This document shows positions 24,586-36,205 of a stretch of DNA of 64,000 bases, one piece after another (the first letter of the stretch is position 1; each line of letters begins with the position of its first letter). This stretch comes from Acanthosoma haemorrhoidale (Eukaryota > Arthropoda > Insecta > Hemiptera > Acanthosomatidae). The notes beneath the pieces were generated by a model. That model worked only from the letters and a program-made list of their open reading frames with translations, did not search any database and had not been told where the DNA came from. Made by a program: the position numbers and the translations under genes. The stretch lies in NCBI GenBank assembly GCA_930367205.1, contig OV884012.1, positions 152,039,405 through 152,103,404 on the forward strand, given 5' to 3'.

Positions 24586-27500
24586 AAACGAATAAAACGA
24601 ATCTATCTAATTTATAAATAATTTAATAAAGCCAGAATATGTATCGACTTAGTACAATACGCGACGTATATGAATAATGAAGTTACATACAGTATTACGA
24701 TTACAAACTATGATCGTATTGTATATATAGCATGATGGGAGATTTTCAATTTATAATGCAGGAAGGTTCTACTAATCTCTCCACTTCCCTGATAGTAGTA
24801 AAAAAAAATCCACGCCTTTTTTGCATGTAATAGAAATATACAAATATAAATAGTTACTAAATAGTAATTTCAATATAATCATGCACTGATGAGGGGGCAA
24901 AGCAATTAGCGGCCTCGAAAGCGTATGTGTCCTGGTTTGTGATATAGTCATTAGAATCTGTGATATATTCATTAGCTGAGTAATCACGATTTAAAATATT
25001 TAGTATTGTTATTTATCTATTGTAGATAATACAGTCATTTATTGTTTTAGTAAATGATAAGTGAACTTGTCACGATTTAATAGGCAAACATTTTTATTTA
25101 AATTAGTCTGGGCCTATTAGTCTGTTATGTATATTATTTAATTATTTTATACGTGTGTATAGTCTTGAATGAGGAAATCTTTAATTTAAAGGCCCCTCGC
25201 ACACCCTGGTGTTTCAGCTCCGGCTTAGAGAATGTGTCCTTTGAGTTAGGCCGCGTTAATAGTCTATTTCCTTCATTGGGAATTGGCTGGAGTTCTAATC
25301 GTCCAATTTCCCTATCTCTCCACCCTATTTAGGCCTTCCTCTTCTGCCTTTAAATCATTCAGAAGGAATTTCACATTCTGAGGCTGCTCACTGAATGAAC
25401 AAAGATACATTCCTTACTTGATATGTCAGCAAGCATGAAATGGCAGAATGGATACTTTCTTGAGCGCATTAGCATCCTTGCCCGATCAATCCTCGTGAAT
25501 GAATGGAGAAAAGTTCGACCCTTTTACTTTCCAAGAGTCACACATATTTTTTCCGATACGAGCGTAATATGGATCACCCTATCTCTGACGATCTCAACTA
25601 TGCTCTAAGAAAAAGTTATAAATTCAGAACTTTTAAATGGCATATATGTCTCAGATTCTCAACTCAGGGTTTTTTCCGTTGATTCATATTTCTTGTGAAT
25701 CACTTTTGTTTTTTATGGACTATCTTTCACTTCATATCTCACAAAGTCACTAGTCAAAAAGCTTCTAGTTTTAAATTTATCAAATCAAATACAACATAAA
25801 TTAACTAGAGTATTATCCAGCACCAACCTTACTAATCATAAAACGTTGTCGGTCACAATTTAGTTCATTTTACAGGTGAATAGAAAATTGTCATTCTTCT
25901 TCGTTGTTGATCCTGTGTAATGTAAGCCCTATTTACCAGCCTTAACAATAGAACCAAAGGTACACTTTACCACCTTCCAATGTATTCACTTTATTCTTAT
26001 TGATAAAAGGGTTTCCGTTATTTTTTTTTTCTTAGGTAAGTAATATTGTTGTATGTATTTTAATTAGAAGAATAAATTAACAAAATTTATCAGTTATTTT
26101 TAAAGTATGTTGTTTGATCCGCTTGGCGTTGAAGCTTAGTACTTAATCATTAATGTGACTTTTACATATTAGAATGATTTCTGGTTTTATGTTTTTATAA
26201 AGTTTAGGTGATATAAATCATGAGAATAGTCTTAAAGAGATCTGTGGTGGGTACACGAAACGACAGGGGAAGCAATAGCCACAATGGGCCATAACTGGAA
26301 TATCTGGCTACAACTAACTGTTCTGTGCGTTCGGAACATAAGAACATGTTTAATTATTTAACGTAGGTTGATCACCTGTGGTTGTTTTTTCAAATTATAT
26401 ATAATATATGACTAAGTATGTTAGCCAATGGAGAGAGGCATTGGTGTGCATGACATTTGCCAATTATTTATTCCCTTTTAAAGTTTTAAAATATTTTTCG
26501 TGGTTTCTGAATCATCAAAGCGAATTTTAGATTTTCAGGCTGAAAATGAGGTATTGAGCCACTGCGAAAAATAATTAAAAGTTAAAGAGTCTTATTTTTC
26601 CATGGGTTTTGACTCCTGACACTAACAAATTAATGTCGATGCTTTGTAAGTGTCGGTCAGGTTTGTTTTGAGCCTGGATCAGTTCTCGCCGTAGCCATGT
26701 GACGGGGGGGGGGGCACGATCGTGCGGATGAATGACCTATACTATCCCTTACTAGAGGGCGATCGATCCGATGCTAGCGACCCTGCCGGCCTACAGGCCC
26801 TTCACACAGATTCTTTCTTCCCTTGTCCTTGTGCCCTTCCTCCTTATAGCCGGCTTAGGCGGAACGACGCCCCTAACAATCCTATGGGATAAGATGGCTT
26901 CCGGGAGGTTGGCAGAGGCAGACCGGCAAAACTTTATACTTACTCCTATCCCTCATAGGCTAACTACAATCTCTTGGATTTTTCCGGGATTTCACAAGAA
27001 TTTTCCGAGGGTCATTTCTCCAGCTTGCAATTACCTATAACTCCGGGAGCCGTGTATCCTTTAAGCCACATGATAACTGAGGTAAATTCTTGACCCAAAG
27101 ACGACTTTTTGCTTAATATGCGCCTGTAATGAAATCAAAATTATATTTTATGGAAGATTATAATTTCTAATTTGAATGGATCAGATGACCTATGCCTAAA
27201 ATAACAGACAAATGCTTTAAGGCGTCTCTACTAGGTGGTAGAGGTTCGATCAGGCTCAAAGTCGAAAACGAGTGCCTACTTGATTATTCAAATACAAACA
27301 AAATAAAGAATGATTTTTCTTGTAGACTCAGATAAGGTTAGCAAGTGGATAAAAGTTACCTTGATGCAGCTGTTACTGATGAAGGCGAAAGGTCGCAAAT
27401 GCCGGGTAGGCTTCATACAAACCGCTATTACAAACTGATATAGGGCTGCCAAGGTAAATGTTGGCATAACTCGAAAACACTGGCCTCGGCCGGCCGAACC

Positions 27501-27624
27501 TGGAGAGCGGAAGATGAAACACTAGAAACAAGAGCCGAGCCGACACTCATTGATAGTATGCCTTGTACATTATACATTGTGTAGCCTTTTTTTACAGTAT
27601 TTTACTATCTACAATTTTTCAGAA
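24586..27624. other. Non-coding DNA
   Basis: No gene recognised in 3 kb. An 89-codon plus-strand frame (26771-27040) in a GC-richer patch matches nothing known. An 11-base G run lies at 26704-26714. Hammerhead-core-like motifs occur near 24886-24920 and 27377-27390. A B-box-like GGTTCGATCAGG lies near 27243. Confidence 0.45.
24886..24920 (+). other. Hammerhead-core-like motif
   Basis: CTGATGA (24886-24892) and GAAA (24917-24920) are the two invariant boxes of hammerhead ribozymes. Between them GGGG (24893-24896) can pair with CCTC (24913-24916), with one G-U pair, as stem II. Clear stems I and III were not established, so this is only a candidate. Confidence 0.25.
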
Positions 27625-28512
27625 CTGAAAGATAACACTGCAGTCCTGTCAACCTATCCAGACCCTGATATAGCATCCCAAAACCTGCAAAAACACCTTT
27701 TTGAGATCGAGTATAGGTGCAACGAATGGCGAATCAAGGGCAATGAAGCAAAATGTGTCCACTTAACCCTCTGCCGCAAGTCCTGTACGCTAGTCTTTTT
27801 AAATTCGATTCCTCTCCATGTGTCTGAGACAGTACGGTATTTAGGCTTCCATCTCGACATGGAACCCGAACACTAGCCTAAAAAGACAAAAACTAAACAG
27901 ACGCTTTGGGCAACTGTACAGACTACTTCGAAGGACATCCCAATAGAAAATAAACTACTTATTTACAAAGTTATACTTTAGCCAATCTGGACATACGGAA
28001 TAGAGCTATGCGGGGCAGCAAAAAAGTCAAACATCAAGCGCATCCAATCCTTTCAATCAAAAGTCCTGAGAACAATAGTATATGCCCCTTATTACGTCAG
28101 CAACCCTTCATAGTGATCTAAATATACCCTACATTCTTGAACTCATCCCTTCCAAGTTCATAAAATTCCATAGTAACCTATCCAACCACCCTAATCTCCT
28201 AGCACAGTCATTGCACTGCACCACTCATCCCTATAATCCTCCTCGGAGATTAAAACGGCAGTGGCCTCGTGACCTGCTATAATTAAGTGATAGTGGGAGT
28301 CCTGGCAATAGCCAGTTTCTCTAATCATCTCCTGAGCGACTGTGGCTCTAGCACTCTTGGTCAGCCTCCGCTGGGCCTTATCCAGTGACGCGGCTGACGT
28401 AGGAGCGTGGGGGACTTGTATTGTAAATATGGTATGAATGAGAACATTTATCACAATAACTTATTACCCAATAAGGCAGATTGTAATTTTATCTTAATAA
28501 AAATTTTTGTTA
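27625..28512 (+). mobile_element. Jockey-clade LINE 3' portion (family J), plus strand
   Basis: The copy begins at the RT catalytic region: the frame starting near 27622 reads DNTAVLSTYPDPDIASQNLQ, whereas an intact box would supply FADD just before. It continues through CNEWRIKGNEAKCVHL, then NSIPLHVSETVRYLGFHLD (to 27860). After a frameshift it runs to the C-terminus ending in QWPRDLL (28282), with ELIPSKFIKFHSNLSNHPN in frame. The 3' UTR is shortened by about 100 bases near 28417 and ends in an A-rich tail at about 28512. It is 5'-truncated and frameshifted, so inactive. It is a good reference for the order of domains in this family. Confidence 0.9.
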
Positions 28513-29925
28513 AATAAAAATAAAAAATAAAACTGAGAAGAGAAGGTCCAAGTTTAAACCTAGTCTTTTTTCTGTTCATTATCTAGTAATCATTAAATAT
28601 TTCAGTATCAAAAAAAGCTAAGAAGCCATATTGTATTCACAGTCACTAACATTTGCATGGGTTTGATATGTTATTGCCAAATGGTACGCAGGAAATTATC
28701 AAAGTTCCTCTGGATGGAACACCACCTCTTTGCACTCAAATTTGAACTTGAGAAAACGATATTCATTCATTAAAGCCAGACATCTGAGGGAAAATAAAAT
28801 TTGTAAATGCGATATGGAAATGTAATACAAATGTATATCTCGACATTTTCCGTTACAGTTTCATGACTCTTGGGCAAACACGCCTACCCCAAATAATTCG
28901 TCATTTTGCCTCGATACAGTGGGCGAGACACAAAGATACTTTGGACCGAAACGGGCCCTTTTATCTCCCCCCCCCCTTCCCACAGCTCCCCCCCTCGACA
29001 GTCGGTCTAATTCCAGACTACCTCTATCAGTCATGAAGGGTCTGTCTACAGCCCAAGGCATGCAAACAGAATTGTTGGTCGTTCCTTGTCACAGTGGGCC
29101 CACTTACTTCCTCTTCTCGTTAGCTTGGCTGGCTTATTTAGCACGTGTGTACTTTAGGCCAAAAGGTGGTCAACGGTTCATTCGAAAGGGTCTGTAAAGC
29201 CCTCATTAGCTTGGCCCGGAGAGAGTTAGTTGCTACCAAAGAAAGAATATTGTTTAAAAAGTAGAGTAGGTATTATCTTTATTTGGGGAAAATAACTAAT
29301 AAGGACAACAGTTGAATTAGATGAATAATTCTGCTGGTCAAAAAAAAATATATTTTTCTATCAGCCGTTTTTGCATAGTAATATTTTTTGTACTCAGATG
29401 TTAACGATTTTAGCATTTAAATTCGAAATAGATGGGAAAATAATGATAACTGGATCATTGTGTTTTTAACGTTGAAAGGATTTCTGAAAGCATTTTTCCA
29501 ACACGTCCATTTTTTTTGGAAAACATAGTTTTTTACATAGCGTTTATTATTTTATAAGGTACGCATACGTTAGGAAATTGTTTCAAATGATCAAATGTCT
29601 TTTATTACGACTCGTTTACATATTACATATACAAAGCTCGTTATACAATAACCAATAACTATTTAGTATGTAGTTTTTCTCCTGGAGAACACCAACTTAT
29701 ATTGTTAATCGTTACTGGTTTATCTCATAGAGAAAGAACTCTTGATATTAAATGTATGAAAATTCTTTAAGAGAAAATATTTACTAATTCATATATTATT
29801 CCTGTTAGAAGGATCAATTCTGAATATACACACTTAACACACATGTGGAAGAGTATATTAATAAATTACTCCACTTCATTAGTATTTTTTTTTATTCAAA
29901 ACTTTTTTTTTGCATTTATCTTTCT
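28513..29925. other. AT-rich non-coding DNA with a C-rich patch
   Basis: A patch at 28925-29060 is C-rich, including a run of ten C at 28967-28976. Overlapping frames there (28861-29197) have no recognised similarity. Nothing else identified. Confidence 0.45.
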
Positions 29926-30849
29926 TTATTGAAAAAATTACAATTTGCCTTTTCCAGCATTAATAATTGTGCTGAGAGATCATTCATACCTTATATACAA
30001 TTCCATTCATACCTATATACAGTCCATTCATACCTATATACATACAGATTCAGCCCAGGAGCCCCCCCGCCCCCGAAGCCAATCCCCCAGCAAGCTGGCG
30101 GAAAGGCCGGAAGCAGCGAAGCTCCCCCCGCCCCCTCTCCGGCCGTGGCGCCATCCGGCGCAGGCCACAGAGAGGGCAAGAGAGCCACACACGCTCAGGA
30201 CATGAGTGGGGATGATGGCCAGTGCCAGGACCCCATGACATAGAATGTCTATTTATAATAGGTCGCGAGGCCACCGCCGTTTTAGGCGTCGAGGAGGATT
30301 GTAAGGATGAATGTTACTGGATAAGGAGTCGACCAAAGGATTCGGATGTGCGGAAAGGTTTTGGTGAAATTTGGAAAATCTTGAGGGTATAAGGTCGAGG
30401 ACAGTTGGTACATGGAGATCTCTGTGAAGGGATGAGTTTTTAATATACAAGGGTGCGTTGACTATGGTTCTGAGGACTTTGGATTGGAATGTTTGGATAC
30501 GTTTGATGTTCGATGGTTTGGCTGTCCCCCATAACTCTATTCCGTAAGTCCAAATTGGTTTTAATAACTGTTTGTATACGTGGAGTTTGTTTTCTAGTGT
30601 GAGGTTAGAGTTTCTGTTCAGTAGTCTGTATAACTGTCCAAACCGTCTGTTCGATTCTTGTCTTTTAAGTCTTGTGTGAGGGTTCCAAGTCAGTCTTTTG
30701 TCTAGATGAAAACCTAGATATCTAACTGTATTGGACATGGGAAGCGGAATTGAATTGAAGGTTACGGACGGGAAGGATCCTCGACGGAGAGTAAATGTGG
30801 TGTGAACGCATTTGCCTTCATTGACCTTGATGCGCCAGATGTTGCTCAA
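29926..30849 (-). mobile_element. Jockey-clade LINE, GC-rich 3' UTR subfamily of J
   Basis: On the minus strand the copy begins near 30845 with an open ORF2 C-terminal region (to 30253), followed by a 3' UTR and end at about 29926. The UTR at 30055-30200 is strikingly GC-rich and differs from the other J copies except at blocks such as CACGCTCAGGACATGA. The sequence ATTCATACCTATATACA is tandemly repeated at 30005-30045. The unbroken frame suggests a younger insertion than its neighbours. Confidence 0.88.
30253..30849 (-). pseudogene. Jockey-type ORF2 C-terminal region, 5'-truncated but unbroken
   Basis: A 198-codon open frame corresponds to the end of a LINE ORF2 protein that would carry endonuclease and reverse transcriptase upstream. 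Visible blocks in order are WRIKVNEGKCVHTTFTL (residues 5-21), TVRYLGFHLDKRLTWNPHTR (40-59), NRRFGQLYRLLNRNSNLTL (66-84), then YKQLLKPIWTYGIELWGTAK (91-110) and SNIKRIQTFQSKVLRTIVNA (112-131), and finally the C-terminus PPRRLKRRWPRDLL. These are standard landmarks after the RT palm in Jockey elements. The catalytic FADD box and endonuclease are missing because the insertion is 5'-truncated, so no activity is expected. The listed start methionine is not a real start. It is the only family J frame here without a frameshift. Confidence 0.9.
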
Positions 30850-31172
30850 AACTTTTTGTTGTTATAAAATTACAATCTACCTTTTATTGGGCAATGAGTA
30901 ATTTTGATAAATGTTCTCATTTATACCATATTTACAATACAAGGATTTATTACGCTTGATGTTCGACATTTTTGCTGTCTACCATAGCTCTATTCGGTAT
31001 GTCCAGATTGGCTAAAGTATAAATTTATAAATTAGTTATTTATTATCTATTAAGAGATGTCTTTCGAAGTAGCATGTACATGCTATATCAGGGTCTGTGT
31101 TGGATGACAGGACTAGAGACTCATCAGCAAATGTTGCCAAGAAGGTATTGGTGATAGAACGGACATGAGGAC
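30850..31172 (-). mobile_element. Family J fragment abutting the preceding copy
   Basis: The 3' tail and end of a family J copy (30855-30943) join directly to an internal ORF2 segment (30944-31172) that includes the equivalents of SNIKRIQ and, after another skip near 31080, the FADD region. At least two internal deletions are therefore present. Its 3' end touches the 5' edge of the GC-rich copy, in head-to-tail arrangement. Confidence 0.8.
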
Positions 31173-31641
31173 TTTATTAGTAATTGGCATATTTAAAGCG
31201 AATAAGTTCAAGAAATCAATCTTAAACAATTACTCTTCTAATTTTAAGCTCTTCAGCTTAGTTTTGTCAATGAGGTTCCAGAGGCTTCTGTCACGTTATA
31301 CTTTATTCGTATTTTTATAAGAATCGCGGTATCGGAACCTTATTTCAAATGAGGGTGAGCCCGGCCCAGTTTTCTTTGCGCAGCTTCAGATGTCAACCCA
31401 ATGTTGGTTCTAAGTATACCCTCATTAAAATGCATTAATAATGCATTAGAAGAGGCTATTCTTTTTCAATAAATAAACGTTAATTAATAATAAAAACAAC
31501 TTATTTCATCCACGGCAGGGAGTGTAAAACTGCTACCAATTATCTGGGCCAAACGTCTACTCAATTATGGACTAAACTGATTTTTTTCGAAATGTGCACT
31601 AGTTTTATGACGACATAAATGTCGTAGAAAGTGAACATACT

Positions 31642-31720
31642 GATATATCAGGTATATGCTATATGCTATATCTGGTATATGCTATATGCTATATGCTATA
31701 TCAGGTATATGCTATATGTG
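31642..31720. repeat. Tandem array of TATATGC-type units
   Basis: Heptamers such as GCTATAT and variants ending CAGGTATAT or CTGGTATAT are repeated about ten times. It is short, AT-rich and locally palindromic. Confidence 0.8.
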
Positions 31721-32706
31721 AATATGCTACTATGTTTAATATACCCACCTCATTAAATATAACCACGGTTAACAATGAGCTCACAGAGTAAATATTTTTG
31801 TATACACTATTATTTTTATATAGCTTTAGTGTGCCGGAAAAAGGCAAACATAGCCTATTTAAGTAAGAGGAAAAGCAGTCAGCTTCCTAAATAAATACGG
31901 AGGGTAGAAGAAATGTTGTCTTGCTCTAATTAAACGTATATTCGTTCATAATAACTTGGTTTTAGGCCTAGAAACATATACATTTATATATATAGAGAGA
32001 GAAAAGGAAACATATACATATACTTTTATATATATAGAAAAAGAAACATATACATTTGTTGAAATATAACTGGAAATAAAGTAAAAATATTCACAAACAT
32101 AATAATATATGTATAAATGGACTGTATTATTTGTATTTGTTTTACTTGGGATTGGAGGACTGCTGTACAAAATGGACATGGTGGTAAATACTTGAAGAAG
32201 GTTGTCCTCAAATGGTTTTAATGCAAACGATGGCGATGAAGAGGATCATAAATTTTGTTTATTCTTTGCATTTGTTATAAGTATTGCCTTTCTTGTCTCT
32301 GATAAAATTCGTCAATTTTTTTTTTCACTTCCTCTGGGCTGTTGTGACAAATGCGAAAATCATTTGGTATTGTTTGTAGAAATATTTCCTCTATCGGCAA
32401 GATAATGAGAGAACGTAGGGTTTGAAAAATGTTTCCGTAGCTTGGCTGGAATTGAAAAGATACTTTGAAGAAGGGAAAGGCTAGTGACAAATGGACAGGT
32501 ATCAATTCTGGAGTAAGCCAATCTCCTACCGGTTCCACCGTCCACTCTTTCTATCTCTACTTTCGCCAGTAATTTTAGTTTTCTCTTTATTTCTCTTATG
32601 CCATCTTTTATCGGCTCATTTTCTTGTGCTATCATAGTGTTTTGATGTCTTTCATTTGTCAGTTTTCTACTATGCATAAATCCCACCAGATTGTCAAATT
32701 CGTGTC

Positions 32707-32774
32707 CTTGTAAAGGCTAACTCAATTGGCCAAGCCCCGGGCTGAATGCCGGGTTTGAGTCTCAATTCTACAAG
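32707..32774 (+). other. tRNA-like sequence
   Basis: CTTGTA (32707-32712) pairs with TACAAG (32769-32774) as an acceptor-like stem. GGCT and AGCC can form a 4-bp D stem around a loop containing ATTGG. CCCGG and CCGGG form a 5-bp anticodon-like stem with an 8-nt loop. The T arm is poor (GGGTTTGAGTC). The 68-nt length and poor T arm argue against a functional tRNA; a tRNA-derived SINE head is more likely. Confidence 0.3.
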
Positions 32775-34082
32775 TGTATCGTTTTTTTGGCTGGTGATTA
32801 CAAATAGTTGGGGATTTATATGTATCGATACGTACTATTTATATGTATCTATGGGTAGCCTTGTCATTTTCACCATTTTCATTATTTGAATAACTGTTTT
32901 GATTTTTTCTAGCTAAAATATTTTTACATGGTTTAAATAGTTCTTTATATAAATACAAATACAATAAAATAAATCTGAAACAACTAATCAAAGTATTTTG
33001 AGGGGGAAAAATAAATTTAATTATGAACGTCTAATAAATTGTAAATAGCTCAAATATTGACATTAAAAATCCAATAACTTTAATAAAATTTTGTAAAGAT
33101 TTTTGTTCACCTTCATTGGCTATAGAGAAAACTAAGAACTTTCAATCATAAATAGCTTATTTATATATATATATATATTTATTTATTTTATTTTCATTTT
33201 GTTTCACGTGATTTTTTTTAAAACCAAAAATTCATCAGCATATTTCGGATCGTTTGAATTACTTACAGCCGCTAAATGTCAAATGTCTACATTTGGGCCA
33301 GTTTGACCTAAATAAGGTCTCTGTGCCCCGACCTTAGCACTCTAATAATTAGTTACAATTTTCAAAGGGGTGATAATGGTTAATTCCAAGCGAAACGTTG
33401 GGTTGTCACCTCTATATTATTATTCAAATTAGAGTTTATCCCGTCCTGTATTTAATAATTGACGGAGCTTCTAGTAAAGAGAAAATAATGCTCCGTTCTA
33501 TGACATAAATCAATACCGCCACGTACATAATAATAGAACATCATTTTGAGCTGCTAATATATTATTAATTCGAATTCGTGATCAGAAATAAGACATATTT
33601 TGAATAAATGATCATCCCGATGGCTAAATAACTGCTTTATCACATTGCTGTTTCCATTCCTTCGAAAATGGTTAAATCGATCTCTCCTCTGTTAAACTAT
33701 ATATTGTCGTCCCTGATATATTATGTATTTCTTATTTCCTGAAGCTGGGAAGAGGAAAGAATACATTTAAAAAAATTAGTATTAATTTACGTAGGCGTAG
33801 TATCGTGTTCTGACTACACGACATCACATTATAATGTTGTGAAAGAAACCCTCGAAGATTTCTTTAAAATTGTAATTTTAGCAGCATTTAGTTTCAGCTA
33901 GTACGAATATACATAAAAATATTCATTGTTTTTTTTAAGGAACACTAGAAATTAGTCTTTAAGTTAAAGGTTTTTCCTACCTGCAAATATTATATTTTGA
34001 TGACTTTTAGTTTAGAGACACTACACTCCTATTCTCACAACAATATAAATGTGATGTAACATCAAATGAAATAAAAATAAAT

Positions 34083-34700
34083 CATTTATTAATGAAGGTC
34101 ACATCAAGTTCTTCGACTCAATGAAGCACAGTCTAAACCCTCTCTTCCGAGACATGACACCACCACCGCTACCGGCACGATGGCAACTCACAAGATCGAG
34201 GAAAGTAGAAGAAATGGTTGACATCACGGCGCTTGGCCCACCAACAAGAAGCCTCTAGGGGGCACCCTCACTGATGTCAGACTAACTACGACTGCACTAC
34301 ATGCCTAGAGAAGACTCTGGGCCCAGCCACCAGTGGACTCTCACCACTGTGCCGTAACAATCAACCTCCACCGAGGATTCCCACACTCCTTACTCCTCTC
34401 ACACCACCTTCAAGCAGGTCCTCCTAGTACAAGGATCCGATCACCCTAAATATTTTATATTTATCCCTCATCCGAAAATTCTAACTAGAGAGCTTAGAAA
34501 AAAAAAAATGAAGGTGAGCCCCATTACCTAGTCCTGTTTATATTTTATATTATATTGATATTTTCACTGTAAAAAGAAATGTTTTTGTAATTCTACCCTC
34601 CTTCGAATGCATCTGCGTATGCAGCAAGAGGAGAAATTTGTAAACCGTAAATTTGTGAATTGTAAAAATATTAATAAATAAAGGGGGTTTGAAAAAAAAA
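34083..34700 (+). mobile_element. Jockey-like LINE 3' end (family K relative) with poly-A
   Basis: The plus-strand frame encodes NEGHIKFFDSMKHSLNPLF, then PPPLPARWQLTRSRKVEE, and ends at a stop near 34258. It parallels HLKFFDSLQHLTNPMF..PPLPHRWQQ at 7.6 kb with many substitutions. The 3' UTR includes the hairpin at 34513-34528, AATAAA near 34674 and poly-A at 34690-34700. Coding similarity with a largely different UTR marks it as a distinct subfamily. It is 5'-truncated. Confidence 0.8.
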
Positions 34701-35735
34701 ATTATTAGTTAATAATTAAGTATTTTGTTCTGTTGATTTTTTTTTTTTTTTTATGAAGTTGTAGAAAAACATAGCTAATGAGATTTGATGTTCTTGGCTC
34801 GTGTCCTTGCGCAGTGACAATATTGTAACCGACGAGGTGCAATTATTGCTAGCTGAACTAGAACATTGTCTTGATTTTTTTTTATATAACTTCAAAAAAA
34901 CAAGATCAAACTTCAAAAAAAAAAAAAAAGCAATCAAAATAAGCTAGGATCGTATCATAACAACTCCCCTCCCTCCCCGCCATTGCTGCATACTTTAAAA
35001 CGGCAACAAGTTTGAAACATTTATTGTATCAGCTATGGAATAAGGTTATGAAAGTGGTAGAGGGGTTGGGGTTCTCTTGATTAATATCGACCAGGCAGTG
35101 GAGCGGCCACGGGGCTGATCACCGGCTTCTTCCCTAATTATCGAGGAAACTGCCTCTAGTCATGGGCATTTCCTTTCACGGCTAAGTCGAGAAAGAGAGG
35201 CAAAAGAACCATACCAGAAGAGGACTTATTCTATGTCTGCATTATCCGAGGGCAGCTAAGTCAACAGCATTGTTAGTAGTTAATAGCAGCCTTTTCTCCA
35301 AACAAAATATTACCTTCCATCAAGGTATATCTAATGTACTTACTGTTTTATATATTTGTTCTTTAAAGCTTATTCTCAAGATAATGATGATCCACTGTTG
35401 GGCCACGTCTTTACCACGAGTAAATAGAAGTTCCCCTCTTCTCGGCCCAGAAAATACCCACCTACATTTCCATACTTTAATGATAAAAACCTTCAAAAGG
35501 CGTCAGTTAAGAGAGGGGGAAACTAGTGCATCATACAGCTGAAGCTTAGTAAGTGGCACGGCGGGGCTAGCCCCACCTCTGACCTGCCTATATAAAGCCC
35601 AGATTTGGGGCTATTTGCCAGACTCTCGGAACCCGGCACCAGAAGTGAACACTGTTCTCTTTGCACTGGCGCTTGCTGCTCTACTCAAACCATGGCTTTA
35701 TAATTGAACTACCTCTGCATCTCTTTCTCCTAACC
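34701..35735. other. Non-coding DNA with a TATA-like promoter motif
   Basis: Poly-T and poly-A runs occur at 34738-34753 and 34915-34930. GC-richer unique DNA lies at 35090-35230 and 35530-35735. A TATATAAAG motif at 35589-35597 is listed separately. The 90-codon plus-strand frame at 35270-35542 is not recognised. Confidence 0.45.
35589..35597 (+). promoter_or_regulatory. TATA-box-like motif
   Basis: TATATAAAG stands in a GC-richer context about 150 bases upstream of family R copy 2. It is followed at 35632-35650 by GGCACCAGAAGTGAAC, which loosely resembles retroelement primer-binding sites. Whether it is an LTR promoter, a host promoter or chance cannot be settled here. Confidence 0.3.
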
Positions 35736-36205
35736 TCGCTATGTTTTAGTCCGGTGTTGTCAGACCCCACACCTTCCTAGTGGGATTCTCTGCCTTCGTC
35801 TCGCTAAAACTAGCACCTCCTTGGGAGAGACCTCTTCTGGTCTACTGGTGCCCTACAAACATACCTACTAGCGTCTCTCGCAGCGATCCAGTCTGCCTTT
35901 CTCCGGTCCACACTCGCCTTTGGGATTCGAACGGTTTTCGCCTACCTCTAGATACCGAGTGTGAATTCGTGGTCATTCCAAGACCTATCCTGTTCCTCTT
36001 CTCCTGAACATAGTGCACTGCCGGGCATACCTTCTATGATCTTATGGAGTCAGATTAATTCCAATAAAGCTGCTCGCCGAGTAGGCCGCCAGCAAAGGTC
36101 AAAGACCACAGGTCCCCCCTTTCTTGGCACTCGCTGTACTGCGGCTGGGTCGTAGAAACCCTAGCCCACGGCTGGCGTCCTTCCGCTTGGGGCGACCCGA
36201 AATCC
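35736..36205 (+). mobile_element. Unclassified dispersed repeat (family R), copy 2
   Basis: It aligns with 24.07-24.54 kb through most of its length, with indels and substitutions. Of the three terminal hairpins only a degraded first one (GCCCACGGCTGGC near 36164) and a partial second remain. Frames here are not conserved with copy 1. Confidence 0.65.

Larger units (their letters stand above)
31173..34082. other. AT-rich non-coding DNA
   Basis: Overlapping minus-strand frames at 32275-32686 (87 and 108 codons) and a plus-strand frame at 32202-32405 have no family resemblance. A tandem TATATGC-type array lies at 31642-31720 and a tRNA-like segment at 32707-32774. A motif shared with 59.9 kb (AAGCGAAACGTTG) lies near 33388. 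An (AT)n tract occurs at 33161-33178. Confidence 0.45.

Noticed and set aside
24772..24987. 71-codon minus-strand frame
   Set aside because: Low-complexity AT-rich translation without family features.
27377..27395. CTGATGAAGGCGAAAGG as a hammerhead core
   Set aside because: The two boxes are only 4 bases apart, leaving no room for stem II.
30005..30045. Tandem ATTCATACCTATATACA units considered as a CRISPR-like repeat
   Set aside because: The units are directly adjacent or barely spaced, few in number and inside a LINE UTR.
29845..30274. Proline- and alanine-rich frames on both strands
   Set aside because: They are shadows of the GC-rich 3' UTR of a Jockey-clade LINE, and the strands compete over the same bases.
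32275..32686. Two overlapping minus-strand frames of 87 and 108 codons
   Set aside because: Different frames over the same DNA, with no recognised domain and no repeat copy to support coding.
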